Origin: Amphibalanus amphitrite
Taxonomy: Eukaryota > Arthropoda > Thecostraca > Balanomorpha > Balanidae
Reading direction: 5' to 3'
Length of the DNA stretch: 64,000 nucleotides
Assembly (NCBI RefSeq): GCF_019059575.1
Contig: NW_024881829.1
Location: 62,001-126,000, forward strand
Part shown: positions 11,981 to 24,757 of the stretch, piece after piece
How positions within the stretch are numbered: the stretch's first letter is position 1
Layout: every line of letters begins with the position of its first letter
Made by a program: the position numbers and the translations under genes
The notes under the pieces: model-generated
What the model was told of the DNA's origin: nothing
The model's input: only the letters and a program-made list of their open reading frames with translations
Database searches by the model: none

Positions 11981-13353
11981 ACGCACCGGAGCATGACAAA
12001 CATGATGGTACTAAAATCGCGACTCTGCGCCGTTTTTTGGCAAAGTTATTTCTCAAAACCCGAAATCGTATTTTGGCCCTCGGGGCACTTGACCTGACCC
12101 TCAGGGGCCACCAGTTGACCTGAGACTTTTAAACCGTGCATCAATCGCTGTGTCCCCGGTCCCGTAACGGCACACATGCTTGTTTTTCCCGCGAGGGCCG
12201 AGGCTAGAGCTCAATTAGGGCGAGGGAGTCGAACCCGCCCACTCTCGTGGCCGGGGCGTAGGTATGTAAAAAAAAAACTAATAAGTCTGGTGATGATTGA
12301 TGCAAGATTCTTACAGATAGTGGTTGATGAAGGTAGGGTATAAGTTATTAAAGATCAGTGAAACAAATTTGCAGCCCTCAGTAGCCTTGAATTATGCATT
12401 AAAAATTATAGAAGAACAACTGTAAGCTGCAGGCTCAGCTCTTCAGTTTCTACATATGCCTGCAAACACAGTAAAATCAATGGAAGAGTTATAATAGTTT
12501 AATTGTATTTTATTGATGCTATTCAATTTTCAATGGTAACTATGTCACCGATGATTCAATATTATTTGCACGGTATCATTTACCACCGCAGTCTAAATAT
12601 TTAGCATCTAAAATAATGCAGTAAAATAAGCTGCGCCACATCTGTCGACAAAATCTGGTGCCAACTCAAGGTCAAACGGAAAATGTGGTCACGTGACCAA
12701 TGTCCGGCAGCTGAATAAAACTGCATTTTTGGACCCGCAACCACCTCCATTCAGGTGAAGCCGACAAGGCGCCATTTTACGTTGCCAAAAACCCGTGCTC
12801 TGAAAGGTCATCGAGTCAATACAATTGGAATTGCGTCTAAACGGATGATCGGATCGAGATGCTGGTGGTGCCGTTCGACGGGTAATGTTTTGAGGCAGGT
12901 GATGATGCATGTCACAGGTCATTCGGTGTCACGTGGCGCGTGCCACGTGCCGACAAAGTCAGGAAGGGCAAAAACCTTTAAGCGACATTCCAAATTAAAC
13001 GGTGGGCGGCACAGGTGCCAAATTCACAGGTCACATGTCCCGGTGTTTGCCCATTAACATATGGTATGCTCGGCAGCAGGGGGTGCGGAATGCACGCGCC
13101 AGGGGCGAAAAGCATGTTTTGAGGAGGCATCCTCCGATTGCGGAAAACCTTGACCTAGGTACACCAAATTTGGCACACTGACACGACTGGACGAGCGCTT
13201 TAAGGCGCTGTGCAAATAGATGTGCTAGGGTACACGGTGTACGTGCTGTGCACGTGCAAACCTTTTGATGTTGCACTCTGTGTCACATATACGGGCAGAG
13301 CGGGTAGCGCTAGCAAGCTCAAAGTGCTAAATTTACACAGGCCACCCAGAATG
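11981..13353. other. Unassigned stretch
   Basis: No gene was recognised. Isolated GACCTGACC phrases near 12,090-12,125 suggest more decayed superfamily sequence. Confidence 0.3.
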
Positions 13354-13355
13354 TA

Positions 13356-14659
13356 CAGGGTGGGGCAGAAAGATTTACCTGTTTGTTTTCAGTCCATTAC
13401 TTAAAAAGTTATGAACGGATTTTGATAAAATTTTACATGCAGCTTCCCAACTGACTCATGTATCAACTTTAAGATCGTTTTTACATTTTGTAATAGTTGT
13501 TGGTGAGCTATGGCGAAGATGACTAAGTGAGCCCAAATTGCGGCGCTGAAGTAGACTGGCCACAGCTCCCGAAGCGTTGCCAAACAGCTCGGTGTTGCCG
13601 TAAAAACTGTTTGCAGTATAATTAAATGACTTAAAAAGACAGTGCTAGTGTCGTCGAAGTACATGCCAGGCAGAACAAGGGATTTCCTCTTCAAAAAGCC
13701 AGTTGATATCGTGCACAAGAAGGTGTTTCAATTCCTAGGCGAAGCATGCGCATTGCGCAAACTGCCAAGGGAACTCGTTGTTTAGCCCAGAACCGCCAAG
13801 AGAATCATAAACGACGGCTTAGGCTTTATGTCATACAGGATGCAACGTCGACACCTAATTTCGGCGGCATCCAAGGAAAACCGGCTACACAGGATCCCAA
13901 AGACATTAGAGGAGATCAGGAGCGCCGGTAACAAGGCATTCTGCTGGTCCAATGACAACATGTTCATGCCTGAGCCCCAGAGACACTCCCAAAGCGTCAA
14001 CATTTTGGCAGATGGCCCATCCAGCATTGATCCTGCTATTCGCACCATTTTTTGTTGCTTGAAGCCTGCTGGTGTCATGGTTTGGGCTACCGTCGCATCC
14101 GACGGCTCAAAAGGAGCCTTGGTCTTCATCAATGAGGCTGTGAAAGTGAATTCAGAGGTGCAAGTCCATCTGCTGGAGGAACATGCTTTGTCTTGGGTCA
14201 CTCAGTCGTTCTGAGACGGATACGTCTTCGTCCAGGACGGTGCGCCGCTGCAAACGGCCAACATCGCTCAACCGTGGTGGAAGACCCACATGCCTGGGTT
14301 CTGGGACAAAGACATTCGGCCATCATCAAGTCCAGACCTGAACCCGATGGACTTCGCAATCTGGGCCATCTTAGAGAGGAGGGTATGTGCAGTGCCACAC
14401 AGCAGAATCGCCGCCCTGAAGCTGGCCCTCGAGACGGCACCGTCGAATCTTGGCGGGGACACAGTGCGGCGCTCGTGCCCCTCCGCAGAGGGACGTTTCG
14501 AAGCAGTGGTGAAGGCAAAGGTGACCATATTGAGTCATTATGCCGTCGCTGAGATGTGTACATGTTACTGCATATATGTGCCAGAAATCAATTTGATATC
14601 TTTGTTCGGGGCCGAAATATTTAAGAAAATCAAGAGGTAAATCTTTCTGCCCCACCCTG
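13356..14659 (+). mobile_element. Tc1/mariner-type DNA transposon, decayed, intact ends
   Basis: Terminal inverted repeats of about 25 bp (CAGGGTGGGGCAGAAAGATTTACC) lie at both ends. Each is bordered by TA (13,354-13,355 and 14,660-14,661), the target duplication characteristic of the Tc1/mariner superfamily. The 1.3 kb length fits a full-length mariner. The transposase between the repeats is broken, so the copy can at most be moved in trans. Confidence 0.88.
13510..14640 (+). pseudogene. Mariner-family transposase pseudogene
   Basis: A start-like ATG at 13,510 leads into a helix-turn-helix-like segment (SRSVAKQLGVAVKTVCSIIK) already broken by two in-frame stops. From 13,828 the catalytic region reads VMVWATVASDGSKGALVFI and then shifts frame near 14,205. 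It continues with FVQDGAPLQTANIAQPWW and SSPDLNPMDFAIW, the second and third acidic motifs of a DDE transposase, about 32 residues apart. The first catalytic Asp position appears as Asn in the FCWSNDN segment. The family cuts and pastes its element at TA dinucleotides. This copy is non-functional, with at least two nonsense codons and one frameshift. Confidence 0.85.
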
Positions 14660-15009
14660 TATTCCCGCATAGTTATTGAGCATATCCATCTCCTGGTGGA
14701 CCCCGAAGGTGCGCTCTGCACGTGCAAAAATTATCCGCGCCGGGCGGTGGGGATGCTTGGACATCCCATGTAGGTGTATGTAAATATCTCGAAAACGGCG
14801 TTGTGGAGCGCCGCCGTTTTTAGCACACCCTTTCATGCATCTTTTTCACACATGCTGCATGACTTTCAGACCCAGGTCACTCAAGGCTAGGTCACCAGGT
14901 TACGTCCAAGTGGCCTTACCTTAGGAAAAGTTATAATGCCCGTCATAGCTACACAGACTGAACAATCGGTCTAAAACGTTGGCAGCGATTACTAAGAGCA
15001 CCATATATA

Positions 15010-16170
15010 CGTTCCTGGAAAGCGACCGAATTTTTCTTATTCATTGCGTCCTATTATAACCGAAATGGGCATTAGTTTTAATCTGAAAATGTTTTTCCGG
15101 TTTTCAGAGACGATTTTCGATTTTTGGCCCCGAAATTCGGTTTTTGGCCCACCGTGTCCGATGTAATTGAGTAATCGACTCGCGGTAACTTTCATCGCCT
15201 TTCCTATGCCACAAGCTTTCGAATGATATCTGGTTTTGCATATTTACGTGCAAAAATAACGTCATAAATCTATGTTAAAGTAAGAAAATGTTGAAATTTT
15301 GTAAAAATTTGACATTTTTTTCGATTTCATTTCAAAATAGAGGAAAAACTAAAGACCCTATCCAAATTCTGAGCCCAGTTCCTTGAAGAGCATTCAATTT
15401 CCGTTCGGAAGGTACCTTTTTAGTGCATTTTATCGGATTCCTGTGGCGTCCAGATTGAGTTAACCTAAACACATATCCTATGTCATATCACATAGCATTA
15501 ACCTGATAACGTATGTTAACGCCATAGGATCAACGAGGGGTCAACTGAGGTCATGTTGTTGACCCCTTGTGACCTCGGGTCACACGCAGGAACTTACTTT
15601 TGAGCAGTCCTGTCGCTCAGAATCTTGATCTGTACCTACCTCCATTTGTTAGAATGATTCTTCATGCACTGAACATATATTGTCATGGAAATGGCTGCGG
15701 GCCCGTTTTTCAAGTGACTCAATCTGGACGCCACAGTAAACCGATAAAATGCACTAAAATAGTACCTTCCGAACAGAAATTGAATGCTCTTCAAGGAACT
15801 GGGCTCAGAATTTGGATAGGGCCTTTAGTTTTTTTCTCTATTTTGAAATGAAATCGAAAAAAATGTCAAATTTTTACAAAATTTCAATATTTTCTTACTT
15901 TAACATAGATTTATGACGTTATTTTTACACGCAAATATGCAAAACCGGATATCATTCGAAAGCTTGTGGCATAGGAAGGGCGATGAAAGTTACCGCGAGT
16001 CGATTACTCAATTACACCGGACACAGTGGGCCAAAAACCGAATTTCGGGGCCAAAAATCAAAAATCGTCTCTGAAAACCGGAAAAGCATTTTCAGATCAA
16101 AACAAATGCCCATTTCGGTTATAATGGGACCCAATGAGTCCAAAAAAATCGGTCGTTACTCAGGAACAAA
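15010..16170. repeat. Inner foldback inserted in the outer foldback
   Basis: Arms of about 450 bp (15,010-15,460 and 15,717-16,170) are highly similar inverted copies, for example TTTTCAGAGACGATTTTCGA against its complement near 16,065. The roughly 255-bp loop contains a further TATGTCATATCACATA palindrome. Reading frames across the arms are not protein-like. Confidence 0.8.
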
Positions 16171-16574
16171 ATGACTGTTGCATAGTGTTATAGGTAAGTC
16201 AATGGGAGACAATTGAACTGCGCTTCATTTACCAACATAAAAATGAAAAAAAATGACAAAAAAGATTAATTGTAGGTAGCGCAAAAGGCAAAAGCTCTTG
16301 CAGTCAACACAAAAAAGTACAATTATAAAGCATTATCGGCGCCTGTAGTGATACTGTACCGCAACAACCATTATCTTCATCTTTCACCCATAGATGGCAG
16401 TAGCAGAGCGCCTGCATCTATGCTGTGCCGCAGTGCTTTTACAATACGAACTGAGCATTGAGCAAGCGCGGTGTAATAGGTACGATTATGTGGTGGCGTG
16501 GACCGGTGACCGCGGCCAAGAAATGGTTCTAACTTGACTGAGTAGCGGTAAATCAGCATCTGATATTAAGTTAT

Positions 16575-16990
16575 TATTACGAGACCATGCATTTGGCCGG
16601 AATCGCGATTCGGCGTACATCGGCGCGCACTAGCTGCGCGTTTGCTGTCTTTTCGTGGATTCAACTCAAGCGTTCAAACATGTGATATGATGCTGGTCAC
16701 ATGCAATATGGTGGGTGTCAAGGTCACGTGAAAATTAGGTCAAGGTCACTGACCTTTAATGACCTTGTTCACCTTTTCGAGTTTTACATGTTTCTAGGAC
16801 AGTTTTTGGAGCTGATTTCGAAATTAGCATTCAGTTTAACATTTAAGAAGTTATAGTTTCATTGCCTTTGTAACATGTTACGACGCCATCAGTGGTGGTT
16901 GACACCTACTATGGATAAGCGGCAGGACACCTACTGGTTGACCTGACCTGACCTGACCCGACCTGGCCTAAATGCATGAAAACATCAGCT
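16575..16990 (+). repeat. AGGTCA-rich unit (GGCCGGAATCGCGATTCGG family)
   Basis: This shares GAGACCATG...TTGGCCGGAATCGCGATTCGGCGTA, a GTCAAGGTCAC block and a TGACCTGACCTGACCTGACC run with about 20,997-21,400 and 26,186-26,545. The same unit appears inverted at about 27,125-27,525. It is a dispersed repeat with no frame. Confidence 0.7.
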
Positions 16991-17669
16991 GTGATCAAAA
17001 CAAACATGACATTCCTGATAAATGACCCGTAGAACTCGCAACAACCTCAATTTACGAAGTTGAACTAAACATATCAAAAGTGTTTTCAGCGCTCTTGCAT
17101 GTATCTACCAAAGATTACTGCCAAAATGTTGTGGATGGCTGTCATGACCTGAAATAACCCCAGGACATAAGTAGAGGTCACAGGTGCAATTTCCCGATTA
17201 AATATGTCACGTTTCCCTGCTACCCGTGTCCCGTTATTTGAGTGCATTGTTAAGTATGTTAATATGAGTTTGTGCAACAGAAGCGCAGTTCAATTGTCTC
17301 CCATTGACTTACCGTCACCTATAATAGAAAGGTTGCAAATTCAACAGAACCCTAGGTCAGTGACAGTGAACTACCGAGGTAGAGGTACTTTACGTATATA
17401 TGGTGCTCTTAGTAATCGCTGCCAACGTTTTAGACCGATTGTTCAGTCTGTGTAGCTAAAGCTATGACGGGCATTATAACTTTTCCTAAGGTAAGGCCAC
17501 TTGGACGTAACCTGGTGACCTAACGTTGAGTGACCTGGGTCTGAAAGTTATGCAGCATATGTGAAAAAGATGCATGAAAGGGTGTGCTAAAAACAGCGGC
17601 GCTCCACAACGCCGTTTTCGAGATATTTACATAAACCTACATGGGGTGTCCAAGCATCCCCACCACCCG

Positions 17670-19330
17670 TCTACTTTTAGGGAAACGGGGTGGATGAATT
17701 GACAACCGAATACCGATGGTTAGAATTGATCCCGTCGTCGAGCGATGGTTGATTGACAGACAAACAACACATGTTGTAGTGGGCGGATAAGCATCAGGGA
17801 TAATGCCTGAACGTAGGCAAGCATAATTGGTCTGCCATATTGTTTAGGAATATAAAATCGTAACGGAGGTCCTTGAGGATATGATCTCTACCTACATAAT
17901 TGCTGTTAAGCCCTCGGTCCCGGGCAACTCCGGGGAGCTGCAGTATCTATCCGGTGGCCACCTCGTCGACTCGCAGGTCCTGTGGGCTTCCGTTATGCTT
18001 CATTGCTTCGCCCAGAGGTACGGGTAGAGCAGTAGGATGTGGGGTAAGGTGTCTGTACGCCTCTTCATTGTAGGTACGACGTATACAGCGCCCAGTCCCG
18101 CCGAAGATCGATAATCGACCTTGACATATTCTTAACTGGCGGATCCAGGAAGCCTTTATACCGTGCAGGAAGCGGTCTTGAGCACATCGGGGGGCATATA
18201 CCCTAGAAAAGGTTTCTGTGAATTAAAAAAAAACATCGGATTTTCATTCCTTGTGCACTACTGTGCAGTTCGATCAATAAACTTTTCCTCAGAAAAGTTG
18301 TGAAGTTTTCGTTTTATTCTCGTAAAACGATTTCGGACGCTGCCCCGGATGTGGGCCTGTGGGGGATAACATTTGTCCTCTTGGACCCGCCAGCGGGTTG
18401 CCCCACCCTGAACTTAACTAAAAACGTCTTAAAATCCCACCAGAGAGCCGAATCCGATAACTCATCTCTGTCTGCCCGTCTATTACTGCGCACCGTACGG
18501 CGCCCTGCCCCGTCGGAGCTCTGAACCGACCGTGATATTTTTGGTTTTCCCCCATCCCAAGCTCCATTAGAAACGTTCTCTCTCCCCATCCAATTGCTCA
18601 TGATGTCATTTCAAATTCAATATACCTCATCTCTGTCTGCCGCCCATTCATTGCACACCTTACGGCGCCCGGCCCCGCCAGAAGGATCCTAGCGCGCTGA
18701 GTGGTTGCCTCCAGCCGCGTCATCGCGAGGCCCCGCGAGGCCCGCAAATGACTACATTGCGTGAATAGCCGTGTCGCCCCCCTGACTGAGTCAGTATACT
18801 TGATACAATTTGACAGCAATCTAGGCGAAAAGCATGTGAACTATGCATCATGCCTTGAAAGTGCGTTAATATTAACCTGACAATAAAATTAATGTCAAAA
18901 TCGGACTCAGCGCATAAAATAACCCCCTTACGTACCAAAATAACTTTGTCTTACGCAATCCACGATTTAATAGACATTTTGGGGGCCATCCGTCCCATAG
19001 TGCGTCGGAGCCGCTGCCGCGTCAAACGCCGAGCCGCCAGCTGATTAGCCGGCTGAATGAACCGCCGCCCGGGGCGACCGGGTCAGCGGGCGCTGACCTC
19101 GCCCGTGCCAGACGGCCAGTCTGGAATTGGTCGCGGGCGTGGCGGACGGTGGTACTGAGTGCTCCAAAAACTGTCGTCGTTCGCAACTATAACTACGCCT
19201 ACATTCATACGACTACTAGTGGCGTCTTGTCTCCTCAGAGATCGGATGCCGCAGTGAATAAAGTATAACAGAGGGCGAACGGACGTAGAGCTACCCAGGT
19301 AAGCCCGGCATCACATTGGCATCACCAATT
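17670..19330. other. Unassigned stretch
   Basis: No recognised gene. Features that might be transcriptional are an AATAAA near 18,277 and a CAGGTAAG splice-donor-like site near 19,296 after a GC-rich interval (about 18,980-19,150). These are too little to call an exon. Confidence 0.25.
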
Positions 19331-20455
19331 TTATTTTTCTATACCCTTAAAGGGCTCATCAGGGTTTCAAAAATTTAAAGGGATCGGCTTGATTTTGCTA
19401 TTGCTGGATTTTCCTAGTTGCACTGATTCTAATGATGTCAGTGGGGGAAACTGTGGTCAAATCTTCCATTTTTGGAAGCCTTTCATTTTTGGAAAGACCT
19501 TCCATAAAGGGGTATGCATTTTCCAAAAATGGAAGGCTTTCAAAATTGGAAGGCCTTATCTCAGTGTTCCAAACTGTGATTTCCATCCTTTGATTTAAGC
19601 TACGGCCTTTTTAAATGTGTTAGGTACATCAACAGTTGATTTTGCCATTTATGATCATTGATATAAGGAGAAGCAGCAGTGCTAGTGTTGGTAATACAGG
19701 CATGCTATGTCAATGTACATAGTGATATAATAGCATGGTGTCCTGGTGCACTGCTCTCTTTTTCTACTTCTAGAGGACACATAATAATTCAGAAGAGAAA
19801 AAAGCTGGTCAATAACCAACCAGGAGGAACACAGCTATAGTCTTGGCAAAGGATGGTTTAAAATAAACTTACTACCTACGTCTCATATAAATTGAAGATC
19901 CTTGCTCCTTCGATAGAAAGTAGCACGAAAAACGGCGCACCAACGCCTAATTTAATTCGTCTCATATTCCGGGAAAACATTGAAAAATGACGAGACCTCC
20001 ACCCAAATGTTTGGCAAAAGCCCTAAAAATTTGAAATCAACCACGCAATATGCTAATAAATGCAGAAAACAGCAACAAATACATGTTTTACTCGCCACTA
20101 CCCTCCCGGGACCTTCGCCCTCGCTCCCGACAATTCCGCACTATAAACAAAGTCGGCGATATGAAACTAGCATGGCCCATCACTAAAGTACAGTCCACAG
20201 CAGAAGTAATGTGGGGTTTCAGTTATGGGTATGTTCTGCTTCTGAAGCTTAGGAACGATTAGCCAGACTACAATGAAACTTTGAATGTAGCTTATATGTA
20301 TCGTTATATGATCACTCCGCATTAAACAGTCGCCAGTCAAAGCCAACCGTTGAGATTGGTAAAACCCTACATTACTTTAGCGGTGGGCTGTACTTTTAAG
20401 AATCGTTACTTTTCGTTTTTGATGCTTTTTGCTCACCAATTGTTTGATAAGGTCT
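19331..20455. other. Unassigned stretch with a clustered TTCCATTTTTGGAA palindrome
   Basis: At 19,460-19,555 the words CTTCCATTTTTGGAAG and TTTCCAAAAATGGAAGG recur in both orientations, making a small compound palindrome. The rest shows nothing recognisable. Confidence 0.35.
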
Positions 20456-20459
20456 TATA

Positions 20460-20575
20460 CAGGGCTGCGGAGTCGATGGATTTTAGGGTGACTCCGACTC
20501 CGACTCCGACTCCGGCTTCAAAAGTCGACTCCGACTCCGACTCCAACTCCGACTCCGGGCGGTTCCATTAAAATA
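20460..20575 (+). repeat. GACTCC-type repeat element, short copy
   Basis: It starts with AGGGCTGCGGAGTCGATGGATTT and continues with tandem GACTCC hexamers. The same opening phrase and hexamer runs occur at 51,347-51,650 and, inverted, at 53,213-53,315. Confidence 0.7.
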
Positions 20576-20799
20576 CATATCATGATATTGAAGTTCATAA
20601 TGGAGATATTTTTATCTTGACTGAAACGATCTCTTGTGTGTTCCAAGGCTTTGCGTTGCAAATATGCATTAAAAACATGCAGAATTAAAAAGCAGGTTAC
20701 GGTGAATTCACCAACTTCTGCTTCTTTCGCTCAAAACGTTCGTCCAAAACAGCAAAATGACCTTTTTTCGACAAAATCTAGTTTCGAACGCAGTATCGT

Positions 20800-21675
20800 C
20801 AATTAACCCTCGCCCGTATAGGGGGGGGGGTCGAACGGACCCCCCTCGGTTTTTCGCGAATAACTCGCGTAAAAAGGAGCCGATCGCGACGAAACTTTCA
20901 GTACCCTCGCGTTAATGCGTTATTTAATTTTACACCTACCCTGATAATTTCATGACCCTGACCCAAATGACCTTGACCTGTGACCTACTTTTCGAGACCA
21001 TGTTTGGCCGGAATCGCGATTCGGCGTATGTGTGCTCGCATTAGCCGCGCGTTTGCAGTCTTTTCGTGGGTTCAAGCGTTTAAACATGTGATATGATGTT
21101 GCCCCCATGCATTAGGGTGGGTGTCAAGGTCACCTGCAGATCAGGTCAGGTCATTGACCTTTGATGACCTCGGTTCACCTTTTCGAGTTTTATTTGTTTC
21201 CAGGCCAGTTTTTAAGAGCTTAATTCGAATTTAGCAACCATACGAACATTTACGAAGTAGTTTTGGTGCCTTCATAACATGCTACGAAGCTGTCAGAGGC
21301 GGTTGACACCTACTACGAATACCCGGCAGGACCCCCACTGGTTGATCTGACCTGACCTGACCCGACTTGACCTAAATGCATGAAGACATCATCTCTGATC
21401 AAAACTAACATTATATTCGTGATCAGCACCCCGAAAAAACCCATAGCAGCCACGCTTTACGACGTTCTAACAGGTCCCGATTTTCCCGACTTTTGGGTCA
21501 TTGACCTGGCCTGGAAGGTCAACTAATGACCTAGGACCTTAAACTTGGGTATCATCGGCCTCCTCTCGTCACGGGCAACACGCTGGTTTTTTGCGCGAAG
21601 CTCTAGCTCAATCAGGGGCGAAACGGCAAGGGGGGTCCAACGGACCCCCCCCCCCCCCCCCCTATACGTTCGCGG
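20800..21675 (+). repeat. AGGTCA-rich unit with G-run hairpin ends
   Basis: The unit begins TTAACCCTCGCC followed by a G-run/C-run hairpin (GGGGGGTCGAACGGACCCCC) and ends near a similar G/C hairpin at about 21,630-21,662. Internally it carries ACGAAACTTTCAGTACCCTCG, GGCCGGAATCGCGATTCGG and TGACCTGACCTGACCCGACTTGACC. It is homologous to 26,000-26,780. Confidence 0.7.
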
Positions 21676-24600
21676 CTGGAAAAACACCAATAGGGTAAGG
21701 TGCCTAATTAGCGACCCTTTCCTATTTGCGACCTACCTCACTACAGAAAAGCTGGCAAGAGAACTCGGTGAAAGCTCTGCCATACTTTGTTTATTTAACT
21801 AAATTCTTTTCCGGTTGTCAGTGTCTGGGAATCAAAGCTCTCCCATCTTCATCACAACCGGGAAACATTCGAAATTCAAATTAGGTTTATTGCGCCCTTG
21901 AACTTTGACGCATCAATCACCCAAAGGTCTCCCATCACAGGCACGGGAGCCATCAAACGAACAACTGACTTGAACTGACCGCCACGCAGTCACACAAATC
22001 CAACTCAACAATGCAACGTCATCGCCGCACTCGTCTCAGCTGCGCCGTTCACGTGTCAACCCCGCCACGCCGACCACACCCAAGCTATCCTACGCAGTAC
22101 GCACGTCCTGTCCTCTGTCTCCTCTACTTGTAATTTGTGGCTAAGAGTTGTGCCACCAGGCGGCAGCACCCGTCGGCCTACAGCTGTCGCCACTGCCGCA
22201 CCGAGCGATGAGCGTACTCATCTCGGCCACACTACCTATACCTATATTTCTCAACAGTCAGTGCTTCTGGTGGTACGTGTTAGGGAAGTTTAAATAAAAA
22301 TGGTCACTTTCTTATCCAAAACGTGCGTATATGGGCCCTAGCTGATAAAAAACGATTCACCTTTTTTATTCTGAATCGACAATCCTTTTTCCATTGATTG
22401 CTGTTTTCCCGTAGTGAATCGCTGGACTGTGCACTGCATGGTGGTTAAAAAATAAAAAATGTGTCGCAACATATATTTCCTATTTGCGCCCGACATGGTC
22501 GCAAATAGCTCAAGAAGGGAAAGAAAGAGGAAAAGAGAGAAATGAAAATGAGGTGATGCTGAAGCTTGCAATGTGTGGCGGTTGATGCCAACTGTCGTCA
22601 CCGACTGCAGGGGTGAGGGGTGCCAAATCCAGGGTGGGCCTCGAATATCATACGAGGTAGCCCGCAAATTTTGGGTTTTCGCCTTTTTTTCGCTTTTGGT
22701 ACGACACGCGATCAGTTTTCACTTTCATAAAGGTGTTGGATAAACGCTCCTGTTCCAGTGATTGAGTGCTTTGCGTATAGGTTACCTTTTTGGGATCATA
22801 TTTCAGCTTTTCAGGCGTCACATTTTTGTCATTTTTATTATGGGAAACCCCATAGACTTATTAGCGAACCTCCCCGGTCGCTAATCGGGACGAGTTCCCT
22901 ATTAGCGATTTTTTTTTTGCAATAGCTTGCCAAAATGCTCACTACAAATAATTTAGTGGATATTAGGGCAGAAAATGAATAGATTTTAATAGAAAAATGA
23001 ACGATCTCTCCGAAAATCAAGCCAGTGATACAGTGGCACCCATAGAGCGTGAGCAATGACGGCTCAAATTAACCTTCGCCCCAGTGGGGGGGGGGCATAT
23101 GTTACCACCCTGTTGCTTTTTTTGTGTGTGTGGATAAAAGCGCCGCGCCGCTTGAAGTAGCTTTTTGTAGGTACGGTTCTCCAGTAAAAGTCTTGTTGGT
23201 TTTGCTTTTTTGGATAATCTGGTCCTATATAATGTTCAAATGCATAAGTATGAACCCGAATGATGTGTATGCACATTTACCACGAGACTGTAAAATTGCA
23301 TCCTTGTATGCCAAATACTTTCCGAGATATTCACCAAAAACTTCATTTTCTGCCGTTTTGGGTATTCTGGCCGCAATCTGCCTGGGATCGCCTATGACAT
23401 CAGTAGATACATCTAACGAGAGGAACGCGGAAACACAGAATCATGAATGAATCGAGCGCATAGTAAACGGTGTATGAAAGGGAGACTCGGCAGAGGCTAT
23501 CCGGGTGGCCGGCGGGCGGCGCGCCCTTAGGCATCGGCTGACCCTTCGGACCGCGTGGGGTCAGAGGTCGCGCTCGGGAGGTCTCGGCTCTAGGTTTTGG
23601 AGCTGTGCAGTCAGGAAGGGAGGGGAGGATAGCGCTAGCCCGACTGACTAGTATCTCGGCTGATTCGTGTGGGGTGGAAGGGAGCACAGAACGGGATGGT
23701 GGTTAGTGGTGGATGGTGGGATGGTGGTTAGGTTAGTGCGTACTGCGTAGAACGTAGCTGAACATGCAATGTTACAAACAACATGCAGCATAATGTGCGG
23801 GATTATGCCAGAACTGATACAAAAAGGGAATTAATTATTTTTCGGGCGAGGGAGTGGATGGGTGCCGTGACACAGCATGACGAAGACGATGCTGCCGAAA
23901 TCGGGATGCTTTTTTGCCCCCAGTCTTTTACCCCTAACATGGAGCGCTTGACCCGAACTTAGAGGTCCCCGACTGACCTTAGACCTTAAAATCGCACCCG
24001 TCCGGTGCGCCACCTTTTCTTCAGGGGCGCTCTTCCTGGTTGCCTCTGTTCTTACCAATAACTAAAGCAAATCGAACGTATAATTAAAAGGCATACCTCA
24101 AATACAATTTTATTCACACCCACTCGTGTTCATACTTGTTTTGACCTATATCTTCCCGTATCATAATATATCACTTCAGTGCTTAACCCTCAACGGACTT
24201 GTGGGTTTTCTGCATATACCCCGGCCGAGGGGGGGGGGCGATTACGACCCCTCTCCGCCTTTTCGCCCCTAATTGAGCTAGCGCCTTGGGGATAAAACTG
24301 AGCGCGTGCATCGTATGAGATGAAGAGTTGAATGTCTCAGGTCAACCGATAAACTCTGAGGTCAGTATAAGTGTTCCAAGTCGCGGGACCGGTTTTTGGT
24401 AAACAACTTCACCATAGTGGATACAGAGCCAAGGAAATGGCACCATCGAGTTTTGCATGCTCAAGCGCGTCGAATAGTATACGCTTTCTTTTTGTTGAGG
24501 TCAATTTAAGGTGTTCACCTTAGGTCATGGTCATTGGTCAGGGCAGAGCCACTCAGGCCACGAAGCTGGCCCAAGGAGGTCATATCGCTTATTCGATTCG

Positions 24601-24750
24601 GTAGGTCCTCAAAAGTCCACTGGTGGCTTCCCGACTCGCTAGCTCAATTTGATCGGGACTTTTTTGGTGAAAACTCCTGTGACCTTAGTGACGTCATAAA
24701 TAAAGTCGCCTATGATCAAGAATTCAAAAGTTAATGCTGGGGCTCGCAAA
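21676..24750. other. Unassigned stretch
   Basis: No gene was recognised. Short superfamily-like pieces with G-runs appear near 23,070-23,095 and 24,185-24,260. A stretch at about 24,510-24,705 is the inverted partner of 11,740-11,960. A G/T-rich simple stretch (GGTGGTTAGTGGTGGATGG type) lies at about 23,695-23,740. Confidence 0.3.
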
Positions 24751-24757
24751 GATTGTA

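Larger units (their letters stand above)
14741..17669. repeat. Outer foldback element of the AGGTCA superfamily
   Basis: The left arm (14,741-15,010) and right arm (about 17,394-17,669) are reverse complements with few mismatches. They run from GGTGGGGATGCTTGG to GAGCACCATATATAC. A further perfect 33-bp pair (16,194-16,226 and 17,280-17,312) suggests that the left arm originally continued and was interrupted at about 15,010 by the inner foldback. The arms share GACCCAGGTCAC and CATAGCTACAC with the unit at 27.7-28.5 kb. No coding frame is seen. Confidence 0.75.

Noticed and set aside
12190..12260. tRNA-like GGGTTCGACTCCC (B-box-like) on the minus strand
   Set aside because: No A box or cloverleaf nearby; it belongs to the G-run GTCGAAC hairpins of the AGGTCA superfamily.
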